This document shows, one piece after another, positions 1 to 8,112 of a DNA stretch of 64,000 bases. The stretch comes from Sphingomonas abaci (lineage in GTDB: Bacteria > Pseudomonadota > Alphaproteobacteria > Sphingomonadales > Sphingomonadaceae). The position numbers were made by a program, and so were the translations under genes. Position 1 is the first letter of the stretch. The number at the start of each line of letters is the position of its first letter. Location of the stretch: assembly GCF_014199625.1 (NCBI RefSeq), contig NZ_JACHNY010000006.1, positions 62,001 to 126,000 of the forward strand, read 5' to 3'. The notes under the pieces are model-generated. The model was not told the origin of the DNA and made no database searches. It saw nothing but the letters and a program-made list of their open reading frames with translations.

Positions 1-508
1 CCAGGCCGCTGGTCGCCCGCGCCTTCCAGATCGTCTCGATCCGCGCGAACAGCTTGGGGTTGAAGGTGATCTCGTCCGACGCGGCCGCCAGCTTGGGCGA
101 CCACTCCCGATCCAGCGCCTGATAGGCGGGATTGTTCATGTTGCCGGTCATCACGCCGAACAGCGTCATGACCCGGCTCAGCCGCTGCCCGGCGAGTTGC
201 ATCGGCACGAAGGTGTTGGCGAAGGTCGGCGCGGCCGGGTCGTCGGCGATGCGGCGATATTCCGCGCGCCGCTCGGCCAGCGCCGCGGTGAAGGCGCCGG
301 GGAACAACTCCGGCTTCACCTTGTCCCAGGGCGGCACCCCGCCATAGGGGCCGGTCCAGTCGGCGAGCAGCGGATTGGCGGCGGCATCGGCACGAGCGTT
401 GGGTGGGGCATCGGCCGGGGCCGGGGCGGTTCGGGCTCCCGGCGCCTGGGCCAGGGCGGAAGAGGCCATCAGGGTGGCGGCACCTGCCACCGTCAGAAAA
501 TTACGCAT
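1..508 (-). CDS. M3 family metallopeptidase (Dcp/oligopeptidase A type), N-terminal part
   Basis: The gene starts at the ATG complementary to 506-508 and runs off the left edge, leaving about 169 residues. It opens with a signal peptide (MRNFLTVAGAATLMASSALA then QAPG), so the enzyme is expected in the periplasm. The following segment (NPLLADWTGPYGGVPPW, later PTFANTFVPMQLAGQRLSR) matches the N-terminal helical region of M3 zinc peptidases such as peptidyl-dipeptidase Dcp, where the substrate enters 'from above' with the W-GP-G-VPP pattern. The HExxH zinc motif would lie beyond the window, so activity cannot be judged. The family assignment is from N-terminal similarity only. Confidence 0.8.
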   Translation of the reverse strand, partial: MRNFLTVAGAATLMASSALAQAPGARTAPAPADAPPNARADAAANPLLADWTGPYGGVPPWDKVKPELFPGAFTAALAERRAEYRRIADDPAAPTFANTFVPMQLAGQRLSRVMTLFGVMTGNMNNPAYQALDREWSPKLAAASDEITFNPKLFARIETIWKARATSGL

Positions 509-576
509 CGTCGGTCAGACACTCCCGGACTGTACACGCCGCCAGCATAGGGACGGAAACGCGCCGGGAAAGCCTC

Positions 577-1281
577 TTACGCCGCTCCGGCCAGCGCCTC
601 CGCCACCTTTTCCGGATGATTGCCATAGAGATAGCCCGGCTCGAACTCGCCGAGCACGCGAAGCTGGGGACGATTGAGGATCGTCACCCGGCCATCCCTG
701 AACGTCATCAGCTCCTGTTCGCGCAAGGCGCGCAGCACGCGATTGACATGGACGTTGGTCAGCCCGCACGCCTCCGCCAGATCGGCCTGGATCAACGGCA
801 GCCCATAGGTGCCGCCGCGGCTCAGCCCGACCATCGCAAGACGCTCCTCCAACTCGCAGATCAGGTGCGCGACGCGGCCATCGGCCCCCAGCCGCCCCAA
901 TCGGAAGATCCACTCGCGGTGCATCGCCGCGTCGAGCAGGGTGGAAAACCAGAGCATCCGTTGCAGCTTCGGACGGGGCGCGAGGATGTCCTCCAGCGCG
1001 CCGTGCTTCCACACCGCCACCTTGACGGGGCCGATCGTCGCGATGTCATGATCCAGCCGTCCCATGGGGAAGCCGTGCAAATCGACGAAGTCGCCGGGCA
1101 CGTGGATGGCGACGAGTTGCCGATGCCCGGCGCGGTCGTCCATGTAGCGGCACAATATACCTTCGAGCAGCAAGGTGCTTTCGACGACCGGTTCGCCGGC
1201 GCGGATCAGCGTCCGCCGGGTCGGCAAGTCGCGAATGGCGCTGACCGAGCGTTCGAGCGCTGCGATATCGTCGGGGTCCAT
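577..1281 (-). CDS. Crp/Fnr family transcriptional regulator
   Basis: A 234-residue protein with an N-terminal cyclic-nucleotide-binding-like barrel (roughly residues 15-140, containing LIRAGEPVVESTLLLEGILC and PGDFVDLHGFPMG) and a C-terminal winged helix (QADLAEACGLTNVHVNRVLR, about residues 165-205). No Fnr-type cysteine cluster is visible at the N terminus, so an oxygen-sensing iron-sulfur centre is unlikely. The open frame extends upstream through the opposite-strand tRNA, which is not plausible, so I chose the ATG at 1281 (MDPDDIAALERS), where family homology begins. A GTG a little upstream is possible. It stands alone between a peptidase gene and tRNA-Arg, so the target genes are not indicated by context. 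Confidence 0.88.
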   Translation of the reverse strand: MDPDDIAALERSVSAIRDLPTRRTLIRAGEPVVESTLLLEGILCRYMDDRAGHRQLVAIHVPGDFVDLHGFPMGRLDHDIATIGPVKVAVWKHGALEDILAPRPKLQRMLWFSTLLDAAMHREWIFRLGRLGADGRVAHLICELEERLAMVGLSRGGTYGLPLIQADLAEACGLTNVHVNRVLRALREQELMTFRDGRVTILNRPQLRVLGEFEPGYLYGNHPEKVAEALAGAA

Positions 1282-1478
1282 CTGGTCCCGGCGTCGGCCG
1301 AGAAGGAATTTCGCCGTTACCTGCCCGTCCACCAACGCCGTCACGCCTCCGCTGCTCCGACATGGCAAACGGCGAAGTGCCCGCTTCTGTTCCGCTGGGG
1401 TAACGACCGCCGTGGCGGCCGCGCCAAGCCGGTTGATTTCACCTCCCGGCGGGCCTAATCCGAGCGCCGTCCGGCACG

Positions 1479-1555
1479 GATCCCGTAGCTCAGCAGGATA
1501 GAGCGTCCGCCTCCTAAGCGGAAGGCCCCCGGTTCGAATCCGGGCGGGATCACCA
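1479..1555 (+). tRNA. tRNA-Arg (anticodon CCU, reads AGG)
   Basis: A full cloverleaf can be drawn: acceptor strands GATCCCG (1479-1485) and CGGGATC (1545-1551), D stem GCTC/GAGC, anticodon stem TCCGC/GCGGA with loop CTCCTAA, a five-base variable region, and T arm CCCGG-TTCGAAT-CCGGG. The 3' CCA is encoded at 1553-1555. Anticodon CCT reads AGG, a rare codon in this high-GC genome, so this is a minor arginine isoacceptor. No terminator with a T run is evident after it. Confidence 0.97.
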
Positions 1556-1731
1556 GCGGCTGGCGCGACCTGACGGCCGGTGTGGCTGATCGTTTGTGAG
1601 ACTTGGCCAACGATCGGGCAACCGGGCCGAGGGGGTCGCCCGCCGGGTGCTTCGCCTCGCCACAGGCCAGGGTGGATGGCGCTTTCTAGACGACAGACGC
1701 GATCGCCGGCGACGTCATCCAAACGGCGAGA

Positions 1732-2460
1732 TTAGTCCTGCGCCGCCGGGCCGTCAGTCGACACCGGGATTTGATGCACGCTCGCCGATTGCGAGGCCAG
1801 CAGATAGTCGGCGGTGGTCAGGAACGGGATCGGGTTGACCGCATGCCCGTCGATGCGGACCTCGTAATGGAGGTGTGGGCCGGTCGAACGACCGGTCGAG
1901 CCCATCAGCGCGATCAGCTGGCCGCGGTGGACGCGGGCACCGTTCTGCACGATGATTTTCGAGAGATGGCCATAGCGGGTGGCGATGCCCTTGCCATGGT
2001 TGATCTCGACCATGTTGCCGTACCCGCCCAGCCGGTCGGCATGATCGACGATGCCGTCGGCGGTGGCGTAGATCGGGGTGCCGGTCGGGCCCGGAATGTC
2101 GACGCCGGCATGCATCGCCGCAGTACCCCGGAACGGATCGCTGCGGATGCCGAAATTGCTGGTGAACTTCAGGCTGCTGACCGGCTGGACCGAGGGGATG
2201 GCGATGACGCCGTTGCCACCCTGGTCCAGCTTCTTCCAGGTCTGGAACAACGACTTGAACTGGGCGTCCGCCTTGAGGTCGGCGAGGGCCTCGGCACTGG
2301 CGGCGGGGATGAAGGTGCCGCCCGACGGCGGCGGCGGCGCGGCGGGCGCTTCGGCGGCGCGGGCGGCGCCGGTAGCAGAGACGCCGAACAGCGCCGCGAT
2401 CATCATCGAACGACGGACACCGGCGCGAAGAACGGCGGCCGACATAAACGAATTGGTCAT
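1732..2460 (-). CDS. M23 family murein DD-endopeptidase
   Basis: A 242-residue secreted protein. An N-terminal signal sequence ends near TGAARAAEAP, followed by a Pro/Ala-rich spacer and a LytM/M23 domain. Zinc-binding motifs are present: MHAGVD (HxxxD, near residue 115) and HLHYEV (HxH, near residue 193), with GYGNMVEINHG and GHLS between them as in lysostaphin-type peptidases. It should cut peptide cross-bridges in peptidoglycan in the periplasm. No LysM or coiled-coil region typical of EnvC-type activators is seen. The C terminus (NPIPFLTTADYLL) is the usual end of the domain. It appears monocistronic. Confidence 0.9.
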   Translation of the reverse strand: MTNSFMSAAVLRAGVRRSMMIAALFGVSATGAARAAEAPAAPPPPSGGTFIPAASAEALADLKADAQFKSLFQTWKKLDQGGNGVIAIPSVQPVSSLKFTSNFGIRSDPFRGTAAMHAGVDIPGPTGTPIYATADGIVDHADRLGGYGNMVEINHGKGIATRYGHLSKIIVQNGARVHRGQLIALMGSTGRSTGPHLHYEVRIDGHAVNPIPFLTTADYLLASQSASVHQIPVSTDGPAAQD

Positions 2461-2571
2461 CGAACCCCAATGCGAAGCGCCGCGTCCGCGTCTTCCCGCG
2501 AACCGGCTCGGAACACCTGATCGACTTGCAGCCCCACCGCTCGCCGAACGCCCGCCTTGTGACCCGATGTG

Positions 2572-3366
2572 TCAGCTCGCGGCAATAGGGCCGTAGAAGT
2601 CCCGCGTCAGACCGGCAGACTGGCGCGCCGAGTCGTTGAACGGCGGCTTAATCACGCCGCGGAAAAATCTGCCGACCAGCCTTTGCCATTCCGGCGCGGG
2701 AAGAATCCCGGCATTCGCGCAGAGATAGCCGAACCACTTGGCCCCGAATCCGACATGGCGGATCTCGTCCGTATAGATGCGGTGAAGGATCCGGGCCGAG
2801 GCAACGTCGCCCGCCATCTCGAATCGCGCGACCGTCTCGGGCGTGACATCGAGTCCACGCGCCTCCAGCACCATCGGCACCACCGCCAGCCGCGCCGCCG
2901 GGTCGTGCGCCGTCTCCGCCGCCGACTCCCACAGCCCGGCATGGGCGGGCAGCGCGCCATAATGGCTGCCCAGCACCTTCAGCCGACGGTCCAGGATCGC
3001 GAAATGCATCGCCTCGTCGGCGCCGACCGACAGCCAGTCATCGATATAGCGGCGTGGGAACTGCGCACCGAACCGCCCCGCCGCGTCGAAGGCGAGATCG
3101 ATCGCCGAGAATTCGATATGGGCCAGCGCGTGGAGCAGCGCGATCCGCCCCCGCTCCGACCCGCCGCGCCCGCGCTTGGGCATCCGGTTGGGCGGCAGCA
3201 GTTCAGGGCGCTCGGGCCGCGCCGGCTGGTCGGGCATCGCCACGTCGAACCGCGCGGCCAGCTCGCCCCGCTTCCACGCCCGCGCCGCCGCGCGCGCCAG
3301 CCGCACCTTCTCGCGCGGCTCGGCCGCGTCTAGCACCTGGCGGCAGGCGGCGGCGATCGTCGTCAT
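2572..3366 (-). CDS. DUF455 family ferritin-like protein
   Basis: A 264-residue protein with helices carrying Glu and His residues spaced as in diiron ferritin-like folds (LLHALAHIEFSAIDLAFDA, DEAMHFAILDRRL, LEARGLDVTP, IYTDEIRHVGFG). This matches the DUF455 family, whose biochemical function is not firmly established. The start ATG overlaps the stop of the upstream peroxiredoxin gene by the ATGA arrangement at 3363-3366, so the two are probably co-translated. The open frame continues upstream but only in the peroxiredoxin's shadow. Third gene of a glnE-bcp-DUF455 operon. A role in metal handling or oxidation chemistry is plausible but is inference. Confidence 0.85.
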   Translation of the reverse strand: MTTIAAACRQVLDAAEPREKVRLARAAARAWKRGELAARFDVAMPDQPARPERPELLPPNRMPKRGRGGSERGRIALLHALAHIEFSAIDLAFDAAGRFGAQFPRRYIDDWLSVGADEAMHFAILDRRLKVLGSHYGALPAHAGLWESAAETAHDPAARLAVVPMVLEARGLDVTPETVARFEMAGDVASARILHRIYTDEIRHVGFGAKWFGYLCANAGILPAPEWQRLVGRFFRGVIKPPFNDSARQSAGLTRDFYGPIAAS

Positions 3367-3818
3367 GCCGACGCGTCCTGCTCGCGCGCCGCGGCCAGCA
3401 CCGCCTCGGCATGGCCCAACACCTTCACCTTGCGCCATTCGCGCACCAGATCGCCATTTGCATCGAACAGGAAGGTCGCGCGCTCGATCCCTATATAGGT
3501 CTTGCCGTACAGCTTCTTCTCGCCCCAGACGCCGAATGCCTCGCACGCCGCGCCGTCGGGATCGCTGGCCAGCTCTACCGCCAGGCCGTGCTTGGCGGTG
3601 AACTTCGCATGCGCCGCCAGACTGTCCTTCGACACGCCGATTACGCGGACGCCCGCCTCGACGAACTCGGCCGCCAGCGCCGTGAAGTCCAGCGCCTCGC
3701 GCGTGCAGCCGGACGTATCGTCCTTGGGGTAGAAATAGACGACGAGCGGCGCGCCGATCCGGTCGAGCGCGATCGGCCCGTCCTGCCCCTCCACCGTCAG
3801 CGCCGGAATCTTGGTCAT
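3363..3818 (-). CDS. bcp: Thioredoxin-dependent peroxiredoxin, Bcp/PrxQ type
   Basis: A 151-residue peroxiredoxin that would reduce hydrogen peroxide and organic peroxides in the cytoplasm. The active-site segment VVYFYPKDDTSGCTREA carries the peroxidatic Cys near residue 38; the catalytic Thr/Pro context is TSGC rather than the more common TPGC. The second cysteine found five residues downstream in E. coli Bcp is absent; the only later Cys is in GAACEAFG, so resolution may use that residue or a separate thiol. The WGEKKLYGKTYIGIERATF segment is typical of Bcp. The start overlaps the glnE stop (ATGA, 3815-3818) and the stop overlaps the DUF455 start. Confidence 0.92.
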   Translation of the reverse strand: MTKIPALTVEGQDGPIALDRIGAPLVVYFYPKDDTSGCTREALDFTALAAEFVEAGVRVIGVSKDSLAAHAKFTAKHGLAVELASDPDGAACEAFGVWGEKKLYGKTYIGIERATFLFDANGDLVREWRKVKVLGHAEAVLAAAREQDASA

Positions 3819-6496
3819 GCGATCGTCTCCCACCAGGTCGCGACCTCCTGCCGCGCGACCGTCAGCTCCGCAACTACCGCCGCCCAATCCGCGCAGCCGA
3901 CCGCCCGGGCGATGAGCGCGCGCGTCGCCTCCGCTGGCTCCGCCGCGTCGGAGGCGACCAGTCGCATCGCGATCAGCAGCCGCGCGAGCAGGCGATAGGC
4001 GGCCGGCAATCCCGGCGGCGCCAGGCCGGCCGGCACCAGCCGCTCCACCGCGCGACCGAGATTGGGGTCGAGTCCGGCGTGATGGACGAGCTGGCGGACA
4101 TGGAGGGCGAATTCCAGGTCGACCAGCCCACCCGGCAGCAGCTTGACGTCGAGCGGCCCGGCGGCCGGCTTGTGCCGCGTCATCTCCGCCCGCATCGCGC
4201 GGGCATCGCCGATCACGTCGCGCGGCCGCCGGTCCCCCGCCAGCACCGCGTCGATGATGGCTTGCGTCGCGGCGCACGCCGCCTCCGAGCCGAAGACCGG
4301 CCGGGCGCGGGTCAGCGCCATATGCTCCCAGGTCCAGGCATCCTCGCGCTGGTAGCGGGCGAAGCTGTCGAGCGAGACCGCGAGCGGCCCCTGCCCGCCC
4401 GAAGGCCGCAGCCGCGTATCGACCGGATAGAGCGGTCCCGCCGCCGTCGGCACCGACAGCGCCGCCGTCATCCGGCTGGCCAGGCGATTATAATAAAGCG
4501 TCGCGCCGAGCGGCTTCGGTCCATCGGACTCGGCATGGAAATCGCCGGTGAACAGATAGACCAGGTCGAGGTCCGAGGCATGGGTCAGCACGCCGCCGCC
4601 CAGCCGGCCGAGCGCCAGCACCACGAATTCGCTGTTCGGCACGGTCCCGTGCGCGCGTGCGAACTCGGCGATCGTCGCCTCCGCGAGCACCCGCACCGCC
4701 GCCTCCGCGACGCGCGCATAACCGGCGCCGACGGCCAGCGGATCGGCCGCGCCCGCGACGATCTGCGCGCCCAGGGCGAAGCGCGTCTCGCCGACCACCC
4801 GGCGGACATGGTCCAGGCGCTGCTGGTAATCGCCGACGTCGCCGCCGCGCATCGCCGCCACCAGCGCCTCGCCATCGCCGACATCGTCCAGCGCGGAGGC
4901 GTCGATCAGCCCGTCGATCAAGGCCGGGCGGCGCGCCAGCTCGTCCGCCAGCGGCGGCGCATGGGCGAGGATGCGGGCGAGCAGGTCGGCAAGACCGGGC
5001 CGCGCCTCCAGCAGGCGGAAGATGTTGATCGCGCTCGGCATATGTTCGAACATGCCGTCCAGCCTGGTGATCGCGGCCTGCGGATCGGGGGCATGGCCGA
5101 TCGCCTCGACCAGGGTCGGCAGCACCGCCTCCAGGGCGTCGCGCGCGGGGGCGCTGCGCAGCGCGGGGTAGAGGCCGGCGCGCCAGGCCGCGATCCGTTG
5201 CGCCGCCGCCACCGCGCCGTCGCCGAAGCCGCGCGCCGCCAGCGCTTCGCCCAGGGCCAGCGGATCGCGCGACAGGCCGGCGCGCTTGCTGTCGTCCAGC
5301 GCGTCATAGACCCGGCCCACCCGCTCCACCGCCGGGCGCAGCCGGTCGAGCAGCGCCGCGCCGTCCACCAGCCCGTGCAGCCGCGCGACCGCGTCCAACC
5401 CCTCGCCCATGGGCAGGCGATGGGTCTGGCGATCGTCGATCATCTGGACGCGGTGTTCGATCGTGCGCAGCAGCGTATAGGCCTCGGTCAGGGCCTCGGC
5501 ATCGGTCACCTCGATCCAGCCGGCGATCGCCAGTTCGGTCAGCGCATCGCGCGTCGCGGGCGCGCGCAGCACGGGATCGCGGCCGCCATGGATGAGCTGG
5601 TGGATCTGCGCGAAGAACTCGATCTCGCGGATGCCGCCGCGCCCGCGCTTGAGGTCATAGCCGGGGCCGAACGCCTGTCCCTGCGCATGGTGGTCGCGGA
5701 TGCGATGCGACAGCGCTCGGATTTCCCCCACCGCGCCGAAGTCGAGCGTCCGCCGCCAGACGAAAGGCCGGATCGCGTCGAGGAAGCGCCGGCCCAGCGC
5801 GATATCCCCCGCCGCCGCCCGGGCGCGGATGAAGGCGGCGCGTTCCCAGGTCAGCGCCTGGCTTTCATAATAGGCGATCGCGCCGCCGACCGGCAACGCG
5901 ATCGGCGTCACCTCCGGCGAGGGCCGAAGCCGCAGGTCGACGCGCAGGACATAGCCATCGCCGTCGCGCGCTTGGAGCAGCTCGACCGCGCGCCGCGCAA
6001 TCCGCACCGCAGCCTCCTCCGGCTCCTCGCGCGCCCGGCGCGGCAGCGTGGCAGGATCGAAAATCAGGATCGGATCGATATCGGACGAATAGTTCAGCTC
6101 GCCGCTCCCCTGCTTGCCGAGCGCGATGGCGGCGAAGCCGGCGGGTTCGGCATCCGGATAGCGTTCCGCGATCGCAGCGCGAATCGCGCGGTCGAGCGCG
6201 GCATCGGCGAAAGCGGTCAGCGCCGCGGTGACAGCGGTGAGGTCCAGCACGCCCGCCAGGTCGCCCAGCGCCACGTGCAGGGCCAGCGCCCGCCGTTGGC
6301 GTCGCAGCGCCTGCGCCACCGGAGCGTCCGGATCATAGACCAGCAGCGCCGGATCGAGCCGACCGGCCGAGGCGGCCTCCGCAATCGCAGGCTCCCGGTC
6401 GGCGAGCAGTGCGAGGAAGGGTGAGTGACGGCGCGCCCGCGCCAGGGCGAGCGGCAGGCGGGGATCGTCGAGGACCGGCGGCAGCGATTCGAACAT
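3815..6496 (-). CDS. glnE: Bifunctional glutamine synthetase adenylyltransferase/deadenylase
   Basis: An 893-residue protein, close to the usual family length of about 900-1000. It carries two nucleotidyltransferase domains: the N-terminal deadenylase motif GKQGSGELNYSSDID (about residues 127-141) and the C-terminal adenylylase motif LGRLGGGVLTHASDLD (about 622-637). Between and after these lie the helical GlnD-UR-UTase segments (for example RGGIREIEFFAQIHQLIHGG and GGLVDLEFALHVRQLV). It adjusts glutamine synthetase activity by adding or removing AMP in response to PII and glutamine. First gene of a three-gene operon with bcp and a DUF455 gene, joined by ATGA overlaps. Confidence 0.97.
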   Translation of the reverse strand: MFESLPPVLDDPRLPLALARARRHSPFLALLADREPAIAEAASAGRLDPALLVYDPDAPVAQALRRQRRALALHVALGDLAGVLDLTAVTAALTAFADAALDRAIRAAIAERYPDAEPAGFAAIALGKQGSGELNYSSDIDPILIFDPATLPRRAREEPEEAAVRIARRAVELLQARDGDGYVLRVDLRLRPSPEVTPIALPVGGAIAYYESQALTWERAAFIRARAAAGDIALGRRFLDAIRPFVWRRTLDFGAVGEIRALSHRIRDHHAQGQAFGPGYDLKRGRGGIREIEFFAQIHQLIHGGRDPVLRAPATRDALTELAIAGWIEVTDAEALTEAYTLLRTIEHRVQMIDDRQTHRLPMGEGLDAVARLHGLVDGAALLDRLRPAVERVGRVYDALDDSKRAGLSRDPLALGEALAARGFGDGAVAAAQRIAAWRAGLYPALRSAPARDALEAVLPTLVEAIGHAPDPQAAITRLDGMFEHMPSAINIFRLLEARPGLADLLARILAHAPPLADELARRPALIDGLIDASALDDVGDGEALVAAMRGGDVGDYQQRLDHVRRVVGETRFALGAQIVAGAADPLAVGAGYARVAEAAVRVLAEATIAEFARAHGTVPNSEFVVLALGRLGGGVLTHASDLDLVYLFTGDFHAESDGPKPLGATLYYNRLASRMTAALSVPTAAGPLYPVDTRLRPSGGQGPLAVSLDSFARYQREDAWTWEHMALTRARPVFGSEAACAATQAIIDAVLAGDRRPRDVIGDARAMRAEMTRHKPAAGPLDVKLLPGGLVDLEFALHVRQLVHHAGLDPNLGRAVERLVPAGLAPPGLPAAYRLLARLLIAMRLVASDAAEPAEATRALIARAVGCADWAAVVAELTVARQEVATWWETIA

Positions 6497-6551
6497 CGCA
6501 CCCGACCTGACACAGATCGCAACGAAGACCCACTCCGCACGTTATGACGCC

Positions 6552-6731
6552 ATGATGTCCACCAGTTCCTTGCTCGCGGAGACCAGCGGCGGCGAACAGA
6601 TCGTTCGCCGGCCACGTCCGGCCGATGCGATCGGCGCGGCGCTGCGCGACGCCTATGGCGGAACGGTCGCGACGCCCGAGGACATGTTGCGGCTGCTGCG
6701 ACGAATGAACGGCGTGCGGCTCAATAGCTGA
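6552..6731 (+). CDS. Small NepR-like protein (possible anti-sigma factor paralogue)
   Basis: A 59-residue frame transcribed divergently from glnE, starting at either of two consecutive ATGs. Its C-terminal half, AIGAALRDAYGGTVATPEDM followed by LRLLRRM, resembles the core of the NepR found at 9119-9349 (EMGTALRSVYQQTVEEQIPD then DLLDLLGKL): the shared pattern is G-ALR--Y--TV then P-D-L-LL, with two residues fewer in the connecting loop. The codons have the strong G/C third-position bias of real genes here. NepR proteins bind and inhibit EcfG sigma factors until PhyR displaces them, so a modulating role is possible. No ribosome-binding site is striking. The assignment to the NepR family is my inference from this short alignment. 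Confidence 0.55.
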   Translation: MMSTSSLLAETSGGEQIVRRPRPADAIGAALRDAYGGTVATPEDMLRLLRRMNGVRLNS

Positions 6732-7140
6732 AATCAGGTTGCGGATGCCGATCGTGTTGGGCGTTGCATCTTAATCGATGACGTCCAGGACCGTGGATAG
6801 CCTCGGGCAGCCTTAAGCCCTTCGGGAAGATGACCGCACACCGCTCAACCGGAGCCACAGACTTACAATAGTCAGCCTTGCATCGTCAGCGCGCGCCGCC
6901 AGGGGCAGGCCACGCCGGGGTCTTGGAACATCCGGCGCGACATGCCGGCGCTATTGAACTTGCACCAAGTGCCGGAATGCAAGGACGATCGCTGCGGTGA
7001 TCGCCACTCTATTGAGGTGGCCTAGAGCCGACGGCGCTTGTTCAGGGTGTCCTTTGTTGGTGCGAACGTAAGGGGAATGGAGCTTCAAGAGTCCCACCCG
7101 ACCGACCCATGCCAGGTGGACGGCACGGGTCGGGCGCCGC
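6732..7140. other. Gene-free stretch between the NepR-like gene and the sigma factor gene
   Basis: About 410 bases with lower apparent coding bias. The frames present are short, lack codon bias, or are shadows. I see no tRNA, no SRP or 6S RNA core motif, and no clear terminator or insertion-sequence ends. A small non-coding RNA or the remains of a lost gene cannot be excluded. Confidence 0.5.
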
Positions 7141-7788
7141 TTATCGCCCGCGGCTGAGATGGTCCACATCGCCCATGATCGAATCGAGCGCCGTCTTGTT
7201 CGGATCGCTGTCATGATCGCGCCGCGACGGCAGGGCGCCCTCGCTGAGCAGGGCTTCCAGGGCGACGCGGCCGCGCGCCACGCGGCTCTTGATCGTGCCG
7301 ACCGCGACCTGGCAGATTTCCGCTGCCTCTTCATAGGCGAAGCCGCCCGCGCCGACGAGGATCAGCGCCTCGCGCTGGGGCTGCGGCAGATGCATCAGCG
7401 CACGCTGCATGTCGCCCAGTTCGACATGGCGATCCTGGCTGGCGGGCGCGGCGAGGATGCGGTCGGCGACCAGATCGTCCCACTCGCCCTTGAAGCGCGC
7501 ACGCCGCATCTGCGACAGATAGAGGTTGCGCAGGATGATGAAGGTCCAGGCGCGCATGTTGGTGCCGGCCTGGAACCGCTTGCGGGCCGCCCAGGCCTTC
7601 AGCAGCGTTTCCTGCACCAGGTCGTCGGCGAGATCGCGACTACCCGACAGCGATCGTCCAAAGGCGCGAAGGTGCGGGATGACCTGCGCCAACTGCGTCT
7701 TGAACTCGGGGTCGGACAACGAAACATGCTCGACCGGCGCCTCGACCGGCTCATGGGCATCGTCATCGCGCAGCATCGCTTGAGTCAT
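7141..7788 (-). CDS. ecfG: ECF sigma factor, EcfG type (general stress response)
   Basis: A 215-residue sigma factor. Region 2 contains DLADDLVQETLLKAW and GTNMRAWTFIILRNLYLSQM (about residues 50-95), and region 4 contains LPQPQREALILVGAGGFAYE then EAAEICQVAVGTIKSRVARG (about 135-175). The GTNM-AWTF-ILRN and QREALILVGAGG--YEEAA signatures are those of EcfG, the sigma factor of the alphaproteobacterial general stress response. It recognises GGAAC-N16/17-nGTT promoters and is held inactive by NepR. The gene lies downstream of phyR and a small membrane peptide gene on the same strand, which strengthens the assignment. No EcfG-type promoter is evident directly upstream of its own start. Confidence 0.9.
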   Translation of the reverse strand: MTQAMLRDDDAHEPVEAPVEHVSLSDPEFKTQLAQVIPHLRAFGRSLSGSRDLADDLVQETLLKAWAARKRFQAGTNMRAWTFIILRNLYLSQMRRARFKGEWDDLVADRILAAPASQDRHVELGDMQRALMHLPQPQREALILVGAGGFAYEEAAEICQVAVGTIKSRVARGRVALEALLSEGALPSRRDHDSDPNKTALDSIMGDVDHLSRGR

Positions 7789-7875
7789 TCGTATCCGATC
7801 TTAAAGCTCGGCACGGTTCACCGCCCCGGCAGAAAATAGTCACCATGATCCGACTTTACCAGCCGGCATCCGTGT

Positions 7876-8013
7876 TTAGCGGAAGACGATCACCGCGAAG
7901 ATCACGATCACCAAGGCCAGCGAAATCGGCAGGATGAAGCGCGTCATATGCGGGGTGGACCCGGCGCGCGCCTCTTCGGTGGTTACGTGGATGCGGTCTT
8001 CGGGATCGGCCAT
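7876..8013 (-). CDS. 45-residue single-pass membrane peptide in the stress locus
   Basis: The frame starts at the ATG at 8013 (MADPEDRIHVTTEEARAGST) and ends at 7876. It has a polar, acidic N-terminal half of about 25 residues and one hydrophobic segment (ILPISLALVIVIFAVIVF) ending with a single Arg before the stop, so it should be an inner membrane peptide with a cytoplasmic N terminus. It lies between phyR and ecfG on the same strand. Codon bias supports a real gene. I do not recognise a family; a similar-sized hypothetical next to ecfG would fit a stress-locus accessory, but no function can be given. Confidence 0.7.
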   Translation of the reverse strand: MADPEDRIHVTTEEARAGSTPHMTRFILPISLALVIVIFAVIVFR

Positions 8014-8070
8014 GATGATAAAACCCCTCGATATCGTTTTGGCTCCGTAACCCTTTCACCTTTTCCATGG

Positions 8071-8104
8071 GGCCGGGGGCGGACTTCATCGCCCGCCCCC
8101 GGCC
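8071..8104 (-). terminator. Strong 12-bp stem-loop just after phyR
   Basis: The stem strands GGCCGGGGGCGG (8071-8082) and CCGCCCCCGGCC (8093-8104) pair perfectly around a 10-base loop. It begins nine bases after the phyR stop on the minus strand. There is no U tract on either side, so it may act as a weak terminator, a processing site or a 3' stability element that sets phyR apart from the small membrane peptide gene and ecfG downstream. Confidence 0.5.
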
Positions 8105-8112
8105 GACAGGAG

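Noticed and set aside
403..1458. Long plus-strand frame opposite the Crp/Fnr gene
   Set aside because: It has no recognisable domains and reads Arg/Pro/Gly-rich sequence, the normal antisense shadow of a high-GC gene; the minus-strand frame has full Crp/Fnr homology.
1282..1722. N-terminal extension of the Crp/Fnr frame
   Set aside because: It crosses tRNA-Arg on the opposite strand and adds Gly/Arg-rich sequence outside the family domain.
4079..6424. 781-codon plus-strand frame antisense to glnE
   Set aside because: It is the antisense of glnE, with composition rich in Arg, His, Gln and Asp and no domain. GlnE motifs are intact on the minus strand.
6951..7334. Frame on the minus strand overlapping the end of ecfG
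   Set aside because: It runs through the ecfG coding region in another phase, and its unique part (6951-7140) has no codon bias or homology that I recognise. A transposase fragment was considered, but no ends or motifs support it.
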